Shown one piece after another: positions 17,150 through 26,000 of a stretch of 64,000 nucleotides of DNA (positions are counted from its first letter, which is position 1; each line of letters starts with the position of its first letter). The notes under the pieces were generated by a model. It was not told the DNA's origin. It searched no databases and saw nothing but the letters and a program-made list of their open reading frames with translations. The position numbers and the translations under genes were made by a program. This DNA is from an uncultured Clostridium sp. (GTDB lineage: Bacteria > Bacillota > Clostridia > Clostridiales > Clostridiaceae). Where the stretch lies: NCBI GenBank assembly GCA_900548455.1, contig URKQ01000004.1, forward strand, positions 122,481 to 186,480, given 5' to 3'.

Positions 17150-18602
17150 AAAAGGATTTGTGTCAATAATTGGAGCAGGTATAGGTGGCTTGTGTACTGG
17201 TATTAGACTTTTAAACGAAGGATACGACGTAAGCATTTATGAAAAAAATCCAATAGCAGGAGGTTGTATCCATTACACTTATTTTAGTGATGAAAAGTGT
17301 CATATAGATGAAAGTGCATCAATAGCAATTAATCCATTAACTTATGAAAAAATTTTTAGGGATTTAAATAAAAATCCTGAAGATTATTATAAAGTAGTTA
17401 AAATTAATAACTATTATAAAATTTTTACTTATACCGGGAAGAATTTTGCTCTAAATAGAAATTTAGTTAAGACACAAGAGAATATTAAAAGATATTTTCC
17501 TAAAGATGTTCATGGATATACAAAGCTAATTTATGATACTTCACTTAGATACTATAATGCTAAAGAAAATTTACTGGCTAATTCTTATTTAAGTATCAAT
17601 GACACTTTAAGTACAAAAGTCTTTAAAAGTTTGGGAAGTATTAATACTTTAACTTCAGTAGATAACTATATAAATGAATATGTAAAGGCTAAGGAACTAA
17701 GACAGCTTATCTTGTTCCAAACTCTTTTTATGGGAATATCTCCGTATAAATTGCCTAATATTTATACAGCTATTGCTGCAAATACCCAAATAGAAGGCAT
17801 TTATCATATAGTAGGAGGTTTATCCTCTTACATCGAAGGTTTAAAAAAACTATATTTAGAATTGGGTGGAAATATATATTACAATTCAAAGATTACCAAG
17901 GTACTTCATACAGAAAATAAAGTTAAAGGTATTTTATGTAACGATAAGTTTATTCCAGTGTCCAATGTAGTTATTAATTCGGATTATATAAATAGTCAAA
18001 GATATTTACTAGAAAGGAATGAAATTAGAAACTTTCAGTTGTCTTGTTCCACTTTTATAATTCACCTTAAACTAAAAAAAACTTATTCATCACTGCAGGT
18101 ACATAACTTATATTTAAATAGAAACTTTAAAGCTGAAGTTAAGAGAATATATAATGGGAAAATGCCCATAACACCATCCTTATATATCTATTATCCTTCA
18201 AAGGTTGATGATAGTTTTTGCAATAATAGTTATTCAGTAATGAGTATTATGGTAAGAGTACCTAATTTAAAGGAAAGAAATATAAACTGGACAGAAGACC
18301 AATTTAAAAAGTTGTATTTAATTTGTATTAAAGCAATTTCTCAAATTGAAGAATTAAAAGAAATTGAAAAAGATATTGAGGAATGTACGTTTACAACCCC
18401 TAAGGATTTTGAAAAAAACTATGGATATTATAATGGAATTTGTTATGGCATAGGTCATACTTTTTTTCAAAGCTTGATGTTTAGGCCTCAAGTTAAGGAT
18501 AAAAAATTGCAAGGGTTATATTATGTAGGTTCCTCCATTCATCCGGGCAATGGAGCATCCATCGTTATGGATTGCTCTAAAATATTGAGTTCAGAATTTT
18601 AA
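17142..18602 (+). CDS. Phytoene-desaturase-like FAD oxidoreductase
   Basis: 486 residues from GTG 17142. N-terminal dinucleotide fold IIGAGIGGLCTGIRL with the acidic end YEKNPIAGG, and the C-terminal FAD motif GLYYVGSSIHPGNGAS typical of CrtI/CrtN/CrtO-type desaturases and isomerases. Length fits that family. It overlaps the cis-prenyltransferase-like gene upstream by 8 bases, so a prenyl chain made by that protein is the likely substrate. No phytoene or dehydrosqualene synthase gene is nearby, so a classical carotenoid is not supported. Reaction (desaturation, saturation or isomerisation) is unknown. Confidence 0.72.
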   Translation: MAKKGFVSIIGAGIGGLCTGIRLLNEGYDVSIYEKNPIAGGCIHYTYFSDEKCHIDESASIAINPLTYEKIFRDLNKNPEDYYKVVKINNYYKIFTYTGKNFALNRNLVKTQENIKRYFPKDVHGYTKLIYDTSLRYYNAKENLLANSYLSINDTLSTKVFKSLGSINTLTSVDNYINEYVKAKELRQLILFQTLFMGISPYKLPNIYTAIAANTQIEGIYHIVGGLSSYIEGLKKLYLELGGNIYYNSKITKVLHTENKVKGILCNDKFIPVSNVVINSDYINSQRYLLERNEIRNFQLSCSTFIIHLKLKKTYSSLQVHNLYLNRNFKAEVKRIYNGKMPITPSLYIYYPSKVDDSFCNNSYSVMSIMVRVPNLKERNINWTEDQFKKLYLICIKAISQIEELKEIEKDIEECTFTTPKDFEKNYGYYNGICYGIGHTFFQSLMFRPQVKDKKLQGLYYVGSSIHPGNGASIVMDCSKILSSEF

Positions 18603-18671
18603 GTTTGATTTAAGGTTGAATATTTATACTATTGGATATAAGCTATGTATTAATTTTTAGGAGGCGTAAAT

Positions 18672-19235
18672 ATGACTACAATAAATACAAGTAATAGTAT
18701 AAATACAGGAGTTACATATTCATCAAAATCAAATAATCAATCTGAAATGGCTAGTTTACAAAAGCAAAGAGAAGCTCTTCAAGAGGAGCTTCAAAGTGTG
18801 CAACAAGAATTGACAACTTCTACAGGAGACTCTAGTGATACCGTTCAAGCAGAAATCCAGACTTTACAATCTCAGATAACAAACATCGACAGTCAAATTG
18901 CCAGATTACAGGCTGAATCAAATGAAGAAAAAGGTTCTTCCAATGGAGAAAAGACAACAGAGCCTTCAAAGGAATTAGAAAATCCAGAAACACTAAAAAG
19001 CAGTCTAAGTAAATTAGATGAAACATCTAAGGCATTAGAAAACTCCATTGGTATTGAAAAAGCTAGAGGATTTAACACAGATAATAAAACTGAAGCTTTA
19101 TCTAATATGAAAAAGAATATGGAGAGTTTAACTTCAAGACTTCAAGACATTGAAAGTGTCGACGAAGAAAATACAAATACTTCAACAAGTGAAGAAACTG
19201 AGTTAGTAGGAAACTTTGTGGATTTAAAAGCATAA
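18672..19235 (+). CDS. FlxA-like coiled-coil protein
   Basis: 187 residues, no signal peptide. Residues about 25-80 are a Q/E-rich heptad region (QKQREALQEELQSVQQEL, then IQTLQSQITNIDSQIARLQ), characteristic of the FlxA-like family. A low-complexity acidic/Ser-Thr part and a second helical stretch (MKKNMESLTSRLQDIES) follow. It starts at ATG 18672 behind TAGGAGGCG. FlxA was named from a flagellar-regulon gene, but no flagellar gene is near, so function is open. Confidence 0.6.
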   Translation: MTTINTSNSINTGVTYSSKSNNQSEMASLQKQREALQEELQSVQQELTTSTGDSSDTVQAEIQTLQSQITNIDSQIARLQAESNEEKGSSNGEKTTEPSKELENPETLKSSLSKLDETSKALENSIGIEKARGFNTDNKTEALSNMKKNMESLTSRLQDIESVDEENTNTSTSEETELVGNFVDLKA

Positions 19236-19522
19236 TATATTTTAAATAAAAGATAGACAGTAAATATTATTTTAGTTATAAAGTTCTATAAATATGGTGT
19301 TATTTATGAATTAAAAAACTAATTAGTATTTATTGTCTTTAATTTTTTGGGCGCATTTAAAACTAGGTAACGATTGAATTCTTATATACTATAAAAATGG
19401 TGAGAATTTCCATAAAATCATATATAATTAGTATAAGATTACATTTTAAGTATGTTATTTGATAGGTTAAATAAGATTGTAAAATGTTATAAGGATAGAA
19501 TAGCGAGATTAGGAGAAGTTCT
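19236..19522. other. Intergenic region without recognised feature
   Basis: 287 AT-rich bases between the FlxA-like gene and the ABC ATPase gene. I see no convincing gene, hairpin terminator or known RNA motif. Confidence 0.4.
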
Positions 19523-20263
19523 ATGAAAGTCATTGAAATTAAGGGATTAACTAAGTTATATGAGAATAAAAGAGGAATAAATAATCTTAATTTTACTTTA
19601 GACGCAGGCAAGATATTATGTATAATAGGCAATAATGGTGCTGGAAAAACAACAGCACTAAAATGTATTATGAATTTATTAATTCCAGATCGAGGAGAGA
19701 TATTAATTAATGGGAATAGTATTTTTATGGATTCTAAGAAATATAAAAAAAACATTTCATATATACCAGAAGTTCCTATTTATTATAATGAGTTGACGGT
19801 TTATGATCATTTAAAGTTTATTGCAATGGCTTATGAAATGGATTATAAGGAATTTGATAAAAAGGTTAAATTTTATGCTAGTAAATATGAAGTTGAAAAT
19901 TATCTGCATTGCTATTTTAATGAGTTGTCAAAGGGGACAAAACAAAAAATGTTTTTAATAATGACATTAATAAAAAGAAGTAGTTTATTAATTTTGGATG
20001 AACCATTTGATGGGTTAGATGTATTTACAGTTGATAAATTAATTAACTGTTTGAAAGAATTACGTAATGATAGTGTTTCAGTAATAATTACATCTCATAA
20101 TATGGATATAGTTAGTGAAGTTTCAGACTATCTATTAATATTAAAGGATAGTAATCAAATAGTATATGATTCGGTGAATGACTTGTATGCTAAATATAAA
20201 ACTAATGATTTAGGATATATCTTTAAAAATATTATGTTGAAGGATACAAGTGAATATGTGTAA
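19523..20263 (+). CDS. ABC transporter ATP-binding protein
   Basis: 246 residues. Walker A GNNGAGKTT near residue 36, a weakly conserved signature LSKGTKQK near 134, Walker B LLILDEPFDGLD and the switch histidine in TSHNMD. The K in place of G in the LSGG signature occurs in the exporter ATPases of ABC-2 systems of this kind. It starts at ATG 19523 behind TTAGGAG. The downstream membrane protein gene overlaps it by 14 bases and is its likely permease. Substrate unknown. Confidence 0.85.
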   Translation: MKVIEIKGLTKLYENKRGINNLNFTLDAGKILCIIGNNGAGKTTALKCIMNLLIPDRGEILINGNSIFMDSKKYKKNISYIPEVPIYYNELTVYDHLKFIAMAYEMDYKEFDKKVKFYASKYEVENYLHCYFNELSKGTKQKMFLIMTLIKRSSLLILDEPFDGLDVFTVDKLINCLKELRNDSVSVIITSHNMDIVSEVSDYLLILKDSNQIVYDSVNDLYAKYKTNDLGYIFKNIMLKDTSEYV

Positions 20264-21728
20264 TGCAGATTGGAGTAAAATTATAAAAATTAAAATTTAT
20301 ATTTTTATTAAAATGTTACAAAGAATCATGGTTTATTTTAAACGAAACATTTTAGTACTTTGCTTAGTTGTATTATTTTGTGTATTTTCAATATTTGTAG
20401 GAGTGACAATAGATGCTACAAATTTTACTTGGCTAATTGAAATAAAAGGATATTTAATAACTTTTTTTCTTTTATTTAAAATTTATTGGATTTTATGTAG
20501 TACATTTAAAACTCGTCTATGTCTTAGTAGTCGTGAGGAGTTTTATATATTTTCTTTTTTTAGTAATGATATTATGATTAAATATAAAGTTTTCACTATG
20601 CTAATAAAAAACATAGTTATCAATTTTTTATTAATAGGGATATATTTTTATGTAACTCACGATGAAGTAAATTATTTAGGAGTAGTATTATTAATTACTA
20701 TATCTATATTTAGTGAATTATTAAATAGCTGTTTATATCAAAAAAATAATTTAAAGAAGAAAATTATGATGATTTACTCAGTAGGGACAATATTTATAGT
20801 ATTTTTAATATTACTGATGTGTTCAAGATTAATAGACTTAAAATACCTTAATATATATATGTATTTTGATATGAGCGATATATTCCTTTGGAGTTTGTTA
20901 CTTATTTTTATTTTAGCCAGTGCTTTTATTTTAAAAAAATTAATTTCTGAATATAATAAGGAATCATTAATGTTTTATGGAAACATTAAATCTGGGCTAA
21001 ACAATGTTTATAGAAAAATTTTTTTAGGAATGGATGTTTCGTTGGATGCGCAGGTAATGTCTAATAGTATTTTTAAAAGAAAAGAAAGCAAATTTATAAA
21101 TGGTTTCTATAAGTTAGGTTATAAATGTATAACATTTAAAAATCTTAACTCAATTTTATCCATTAATATAGTTCAAAAGTTTTACTCTTATATAGATATA
21201 TTAGTAATATCCATATTAATATCTTTTTTTCAGGAAAAGAATATAGTTTTAATATTGGTTGTGTTTCTAATTATGCAGCTAAGTTTAAAGATTAATGGAT
21301 TTTTTATAGAGGATATAAAAAATAGAGAAGTAAATAAGTGTTTGCCATTAAGTTCTACAGATTTTTTGAAAGGGTATTTGTTTACTCCTTTAATTTTAAA
21401 TTTTTTTTCAAGTATATATATTATTTTATTACTTAATTTAAAAGGTGAATATAACTTCATTGTAAATTTATTAATACTTATGTTGCTAGTAAGTATATTT
21501 ATTGGTATTACTTTATTAAAACAATATGGTGCTATATGTAATGTTTTAAAAATAAAAAGTCATATAAGTTTTTATATAGAATTTAGCATAAGTTTGTTAG
21601 CATTATATGTAATATTTCAAGGGACAGTTTGGGGTATGATTCTATCGTTATGTGTAACCATTTTAATAATAATAGTTTATTTGGTTAAATATAAGGGGAA
21701 AATGGATATATATACTTTAGGAGAATAA
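20250..21728 (+). CDS. Large hydrophobic ABC permease subunit
   Basis: 492 residues, about ten to twelve hydrophobic segments in two blocks around a central hydrophilic stretch (about 245-300). No known motif beyond hydrophobicity. It starts at GTG 20250 with AAGGA upstream (ATG 20256 is the alternative), overlapping the ATPase gene, so it is most likely the membrane half of that exporter. The codon content is exceptionally AT-rich even for this window. Confidence 0.55.
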   Translation: MNMCNADWSKIIKIKIYIFIKMLQRIMVYFKRNILVLCLVVLFCVFSIFVGVTIDATNFTWLIEIKGYLITFFLLFKIYWILCSTFKTRLCLSSREEFYIFSFFSNDIMIKYKVFTMLIKNIVINFLLIGIYFYVTHDEVNYLGVVLLITISIFSELLNSCLYQKNNLKKKIMMIYSVGTIFIVFLILLMCSRLIDLKYLNIYMYFDMSDIFLWSLLLIFILASAFILKKLISEYNKESLMFYGNIKSGLNNVYRKIFLGMDVSLDAQVMSNSIFKRKESKFINGFYKLGYKCITFKNLNSILSINIVQKFYSYIDILVISILISFFQEKNIVLILVVFLIMQLSLKINGFFIEDIKNREVNKCLPLSSTDFLKGYLFTPLILNFFSSIYIILLLNLKGEYNFIVNLLILMLLVSIFIGITLLKQYGAICNVLKIKSHISFYIEFSISLLALYVIFQGTVWGMILSLCVTILIIIVYLVKYKGKMDIYTLGE

Positions 21729-21794
21729 CAATTTAATAGATTTTATTGATTATAATTTGTATATTTTATTGTTATTTTTTAAAAATTGATATCC

Positions 21795-21823
21795 TTGACA
21801 AAGTTTAAATATTTTGATAATAT
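21795..21823 (+). promoter_or_regulatory. Sigma-A promoter of the tyrS T-box transcript
   Basis: TTGACA at 21795-21800, 17-base spacer, TAATAT at 21818-21823. The leader RNA would begin near 21830. Confidence 0.7.
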
Positions 21824-21839
21824 AACTATTAAATTAATA

Positions 21840-22158
21840 TCTGCAAAACAAAGATTTGCTTTAAGCATTTCGGAGTATAAGAAAAGCTATGATAAGAAAG
21901 AGTAGTAAGTATGATATCAAACAGAAAGATGCCGGCTGATGAGAGGCTCGTGATTAATATTTATGAATACATCTTGGAGCTGCGCACCGAACGTATACAA
22001 CTAGGCTGCGACGGAGAGACATCCGTAATCAAGTGTCAAGGTATCGCATTTTGCCGTACCTATGAAGGTAGATAGTGTGAACTATCTATAAATTAAGGTG
22101 GTAACACGGGAATATATATCCCGTCCTTTTGGAAACAGAAGGACGGGATTTTTTTATT
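21840..22158 (+). promoter_or_regulatory. T-box riboswitch (tRNA-Tyr sensing) upstream of tyrS
   Basis: The T-box core AAGGTGGTAACACGGG lies at 22095-22110. Before it is a long structured Stem I region whose specifier codon is most likely TAC (Tyr) at 21968-21970, in the GAATACATC context. After it comes the terminator hairpin (about 22118-22155) that competes with the antiterminator. Uncharged tRNA-Tyr should bind and allow read-through into tyrS. The 5' limit is approximate. Confidence 0.93.
22118..22158 (+). terminator. T-box-controlled terminator
   Basis: Strong stem ATCCCGTCCTTTT pairing with AGAAGGACGGGAT, followed by seven T. The 5' arm overlaps the region needed for the antiterminator. 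Confidence 0.9.
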
Positions 22159-22242
22159 TTCTAAATTATTACTTTAACTTGTATTTTAGTTTTCTTATAG
22201 AACTTGCAAATATTTAACAAATATTTTAAGGAGATGTTAAAT

Positions 22243-23457
22243 ATGAAAGTACAACCAAAAGAACAATTAAAAATTATTAAAAAAGGGGTTCATACACTTG
22301 TTAGTGAGGAAGAATTACTTGCAAAGTTAGAAAAATCTTTTCAAAGTAATACACCACTTACCATTAAGTTAGGACTTGATCCATCAGCACCAGATATTCA
22401 TCTTGGTCATGCGGTGGTGTTAAGAAAAATTAAGCAAATGCAAGATTTAGGTCACAATGTAGTTATTGTTATAGGTGATTTTACAGGCAAGATAGGTGAT
22501 CCAACTGGAAAATCAAAGGGAAGAGTAGCTTTGTCTGATGAGCAGGTTAAAGAAAATGCAGCAACTTACTGTGAACAAATATTTAAAATCTTAGATAAGG
22601 AAAAAACAGAGGTTAGGTTTAATAGTGAGTGGCTTTCAAAGCTAAATTTTGAAGATGTAATTAGGTTAGCATCAACTACGACAGTAGCTAGAATATTGGA
22701 AAGAGATGATTTTATGAATCGTTACAAGAATCAAATTCCAATAGGAATTCATGAGTTTTTCTACCCTTTAATGCAAGCATACGACTCTATTGAAATCAAA
22801 GCAGATATTGAATTAGGCGGAACAGATCAAACTTTTAATGTTTTAATGGGAAGAACTCTTCAAAAAACTTTTGGTCAAGATGAACAAGTAGCTATGTTTA
22901 TGCCAATACTTGAAGGACTTGATGGAGTGGAGAAGATGAGTAAAAGTCTTGGCAATTACATTGGAGTAAATGAGCCGGCAGAAATTATGTTTAAAAAGGT
23001 TATGGAAGTACCGGATGAGTTAATTATTAAATATTTTGAACTTGCAACGGATGAACATCCAGATGATATAGATAAGGTTAAAGAAGCTTTAGAAAGAGGT
23101 GAAAATCCTAGGAATGTAAAATACCATCTTGCTGAGATTATAACTGAGTTATATCATGGAAAAGATGAAATGGAGAAAGCTAGAGATTACTATGATACTG
23201 CTTTTAGTAAAAAAGCTATTCCAGAAAATATTCCAGAGATTATATTAAGTGAGGAGCATAAGAAAATAAGTGATATGGTTTCTATTATTGTTGAAGAAGG
23301 TTTTGTAGCTAGTAAAAGTGAATTCATAAGACTAGTTAAACAAGGTGGAGTTCAACTTAATAATGAAAAAATATCTATGGATGATTTGGAGAGAGATATT
23401 AACAAGGATGATGTTATGAAAATTGGCAAGAAACGCTTTATCAGGTTTGCGTTGTAA
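22243..23457 (+). CDS. tyrS: Tyrosyl-tRNA synthetase (TyrZ-like subtype)
   Basis: 404 residues from ATG 22243, which follows AAGGAGATG; the frame is open to 22204 but without a ribosome-binding site. Class I motifs: the HIGH variant PDIHLGHAV near residue 42 and KMSKS in GVEKMSKSLGN near 231. GDFTGKIGDPTGKS is characteristic of the TyrZ-type bacterial enzymes. Residues about 340-404 are an S4 RNA-binding domain ending VMKIGKKRFIRF. Charges tRNA-Tyr in the cytoplasm. Expression is controlled by the upstream T-box. Confidence 0.95.
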   Translation: MKVQPKEQLKIIKKGVHTLVSEEELLAKLEKSFQSNTPLTIKLGLDPSAPDIHLGHAVVLRKIKQMQDLGHNVVIVIGDFTGKIGDPTGKSKGRVALSDEQVKENAATYCEQIFKILDKEKTEVRFNSEWLSKLNFEDVIRLASTTTVARILERDDFMNRYKNQIPIGIHEFFYPLMQAYDSIEIKADIELGGTDQTFNVLMGRTLQKTFGQDEQVAMFMPILEGLDGVEKMSKSLGNYIGVNEPAEIMFKKVMEVPDELIIKYFELATDEHPDDIDKVKEALERGENPRNVKYHLAEIITELYHGKDEMEKARDYYDTAFSKKAIPENIPEIILSEEHKKISDMVSIIVEEGFVASKSEFIRLVKQGGVQLNNEKISMDDLERDINKDDVMKIGKKRFIRFAL

Positions 23458-23473
23458 TTTTTATCAGCTTTAA

Positions 23474-23634
23474 TGCGAGAAAAACTGAATTACCATCGCT
23501 CATTGGGGCTTCGAAGCTGACACACAGTAAGGATGAATGATTATATAGACGGTAGTGGAGATTTGCTTTAGATTTTAAAGAGTATGAGCTCCTGCAGATA
23601 CATTCGCTTACGGTAATTCAGTTTTTTTCTCGCA
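23474..23634. repeat. 161-bp element bounded by 21/23-bp inverted arms
   Basis: Left arm 23474-23494 (TGCGAGAAAAACTGAATTACC) and right arm 23612-23634 are complementary except for two extra T. Inside, TAAGGATGAATG (23528-23539) can pair with CATTCGCTTA (23601-23610), extending a nested structure. The element is less AT-rich than its surroundings and looks like a MITE or a structured RNA. Confidence 0.55.
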
Positions 23635-23677
23635 TATAATTTGATATAAAAATTGTAACAAGGTGAAGTGACACTGA

Positions 23678-23713
23678 AGGATAGGATTCTTATGGAATCC
23701 CTATTGTTTTTAA
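23678..23713 (+). terminator. Terminator-like hairpin
   Basis: GATAGGATTC and GAATCCCTATT form a stem with a TTATG loop, followed by TTTTT. It may terminate read-through from tyrS. Confidence 0.55.
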
Positions 23714-23783
23714 TATAAGCTAGCTTTGCAATTCCAAAGTTTATCTAATACAGAAATTGCAGAGATGGGATAGAGTTACTGTC

Positions 23784-23824
23784 TGTACAAGTACTGTACA
23801 CTAAATGTTACAAAATTTGTGCTA
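23784..23824. repeat. Palindromic repeat, copy 1
   Basis: A 41-base sequence with facing TGTACAAG and TTTGTGCT-type ends. It shares most positions with a sequence at 37047-37086, including ATGTTACAA and ATTTGTGCTA. Confidence 0.5.
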
Positions 23825-23929
23825 GTTCTAAATTTTCATAAGGATAGTTATTCTATGTGAAAGAATTTATGTATCTGGATATAATTGTAATAAAGTGTGT
23901 GATAAAATAGATTAATAGGGGGAATTATT

Positions 23930-24718
23930 ATGGAAGAGTTTAAATATTTGTCAGATTATTATAGCAATTATGACGAGGAAGGAAGGCTTCTAACTAGGTA
24001 TGGACAAGTTGAATTTCTTACAACGATGAAATATATAAATAAGTTTTTGAAAAAGGATATGCGTGTTTTAGAAGTTGGAGCTGGAACAGGTAGATACTCG
24101 CTTACCATTGCAAAAGATGGATATAAGGTGGATGCTATTGAACTAGTAGAGCATAACATAGAAATTTTAAAGAGCAAAGTAACTTCTGATTGTAATATAG
24201 ATATTAGACAAGGTAATGCTATTGATTTATCCTGTTACGAAGATGACACTTTCGATATTACTTTGGTTCTTGGACCTTTATACCACTTGTTTAACGAAGA
24301 AGACAAAAAGCAAGCTATTAAAGAAGCGATTAGAGTGACAAAGAAGAAAGGAATTATTTTTATTTCTTATTGCATGAATGATGCAACAATTTTAAATTGG
24401 GGATTTAAGGCTGGAAATATTGTTAACGGTATTAAAGATGGGATTATTAATGAAGAAAATTTTAAGTGCTTATCAAGTCCAGATTTGATATTTGAAATGT
24501 ATAGAAAAGAAGATATTGATAAATTGATGAAAGAATTTAATGTTCAGCGCCTTCACTTTGTTGCAACAGATCTTTTCACAAATCATATGAGAGAAGTAAT
24601 AACTAATATGGATGATGAGATGTTTAAAACATATTTAAATTATCACTTTTCTGTATGCGAAAGAGATGATCTAATTGGGATTACCCATCATAGCTTAGAT
24701 ATATTAAGGAAAAATTGA
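23930..24718 (+). CDS. Class I SAM-dependent methyltransferase
   Basis: 262 residues. SAM-binding motif I VLEVGAGTGRYS near residue 45, motif II acidic end AIELVEH near 65, and the post-motif FDITLVLGPLYHLF near 108. The short insertion EEDKKQAIKEA after GPLYHLF is common in a group of uncharacterised Firmicutes methyltransferases. It starts at ATG 23930 behind AGGGGG. Substrate unknown. Its HNH-nuclease neighbour starts 44 bases downstream in the same direction, but I see no restriction-modification signature (no N/DPPY or other DNA-methylase motif), so they are not an obvious R-M pair. Confidence 0.8.
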   Translation: MEEFKYLSDYYSNYDEEGRLLTRYGQVEFLTTMKYINKFLKKDMRVLEVGAGTGRYSLTIAKDGYKVDAIELVEHNIEILKSKVTSDCNIDIRQGNAIDLSCYEDDTFDITLVLGPLYHLFNEEDKKQAIKEAIRVTKKKGIIFISYCMNDATILNWGFKAGNIVNGIKDGIINEENFKCLSSPDLIFEMYRKEDIDKLMKEFNVQRLHFVATDLFTNHMREVITNMDDEMFKTYLNYHFSVCERDDLIGITHHSLDILRKN

Positions 24719-24762
24719 AGTTGTTATAAGAAATTTTACTGATAGCGTGAAAGGATATTGAA

Positions 24763-25938
24763 ATGAGTTTTAGGAGTAAAGAAATTACAGAGTCCCTAAT
24801 TATACCTAAGGGTTTAAGTGACATGTTGCCCTCAAGTGAAAAAGTTGATAGTGGTGCTTTTTCTAGGTTGTTAGATGATAATAAGGTTGTAGCTAGTTAC
24901 AAAATGTATTGGCTTCTTGGAATTTTAGATGAAGTTTCTACAGGCAAAAAAGAGATTCCATTTAAGAATTTAATTGCCAGGATGATAGTATACGCATGGT
25001 ATCCAACCTTACAGTTTAAATTAAATTTTGGAGTTTTTGATAACTTAAAAAAGCCTATAAATTATATAGCTTTAAAATATAAATTTAAATCCAATTGTAA
25101 TGAGAAAGATCTGTTTGAATTTATAGTTAAATCAGATGATAAAGAATTAAAGATGATGATTAGGGAGCTCACATATAATGTGCCATATAGGTTGATTTCA
25201 CCATTTTTTAGTGAAAAACTTAGGGGAGTTAAAAATCATGAGAAGAATAATATTATAGTTGAAGAATCTTTAAAATCTAGTTTGTGCTTATATAAGATAA
25301 TTAAAGAAGATGAAAATAAGATAGTTATAAATGATGGATGGGATGAATATCTTAAGGACAATTATAGAATAATTAAGTGTTGGATTTATTATAAATTAGT
25401 ATGTTTTCTTCAAAAAAGAAATCCTAATACACCAGCTATTGCGTTTAAACTTGAAACACCCAAAAAAGAAAAACTTTTAAAACCTAGAAAAATATGGAAA
25501 GAAATTATTGTTGAAGACAAGGTTAATGATATATATACAGATAGAGAATTTTCTAATGAAAATTTTCAAAAATATGGAGTTCTTAGTATAGATCACTTTA
25601 TACCTTGGAGCTTTGTTCTCCATGATGAAATGTGGAATTTAGCACCTACTTTTAAAAATGTTAATAGTAGTAAGAGTGATAAACTACTATATTTTAATGA
25701 TTGCATAAATGATTTCTCTAGAATACAATATAGAGCCTTTAGGTATTTGTGTTTAAAAAATAAAGCTCATGAATTAGAAGATTATATGAATATATTAAAT
25801 GTAGATAATCCTTGTGAGTATTATAGATATAGTGATGAAAGTGATTTTCAAGATAAATTGAAAAAGAATATTTCTCCATTATATCAAATTGCAGAAAATC
25901 AAGGCTTTGAAGTTATAAGAAAACAATATTTATTATAA
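24763..25938 (+). CDS. HNH endonuclease domain protein
   Basis: 391 residues. The HNH core is at about 272-310: LSIDHFIPWSF (D-H), then WNLAPTFKNVNSSKSDKLL with the Asn-Leu-x-Pro and N-x3-K elements of HNH nucleases. The first 250 residues are a separate mostly helical domain (SYKMYWLLGILDEV near 45), which recurs in stand-alone HNH proteins of unknown role. It starts at ATG 24763 behind AAAGGA. No helicase, methylase or immunity partner is adjacent; a defence role is possible but unsupported. Confidence 0.72.
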   Translation: MSFRSKEITESLIIPKGLSDMLPSSEKVDSGAFSRLLDDNKVVASYKMYWLLGILDEVSTGKKEIPFKNLIARMIVYAWYPTLQFKLNFGVFDNLKKPINYIALKYKFKSNCNEKDLFEFIVKSDDKELKMMIRELTYNVPYRLISPFFSEKLRGVKNHEKNNIIVEESLKSSLCLYKIIKEDENKIVINDGWDEYLKDNYRIIKCWIYYKLVCFLQKRNPNTPAIAFKLETPKKEKLLKPRKIWKEIIVEDKVNDIYTDREFSNENFQKYGVLSIDHFIPWSFVLHDEMWNLAPTFKNVNSSKSDKLLYFNDCINDFSRIQYRAFRYLCLKNKAHELEDYMNILNVDNPCEYYRYSDESDFQDKLKKNISPLYQIAENQGFEVIRKQYLL

Positions 25939-26000
25939 GAAAACATGGTAAATGCTTAACAACAATAAGAAGTTGATATGAATTAATTAGGAGTGATATT

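Larger units (their letters stand above)
23458..23929. other. 472-bp intergenic region with a large inverted-repeat element and palindromes
   Basis: It holds a 161-bp inverted-repeat element (23474-23634), a GATAGGATTC/GAATCCCTATT hairpin with T-run (23678-23711) and a palindromic repeat (23784-23824) that recurs at 37047. No coding frame is convincing. Confidence 0.6.

Noticed and set aside
16508..18602. Carotenoid biosynthesis locus
   Set aside because: No phytoene or dehydrosqualene synthase; the prenyltransferase is of the cis (UppS) type.
23930..25938. Methyltransferase plus HNH nuclease as a restriction-modification system
   Set aside because: The methyltransferase has small-molecule-type motifs and no DNA-methylase catalytic motif.
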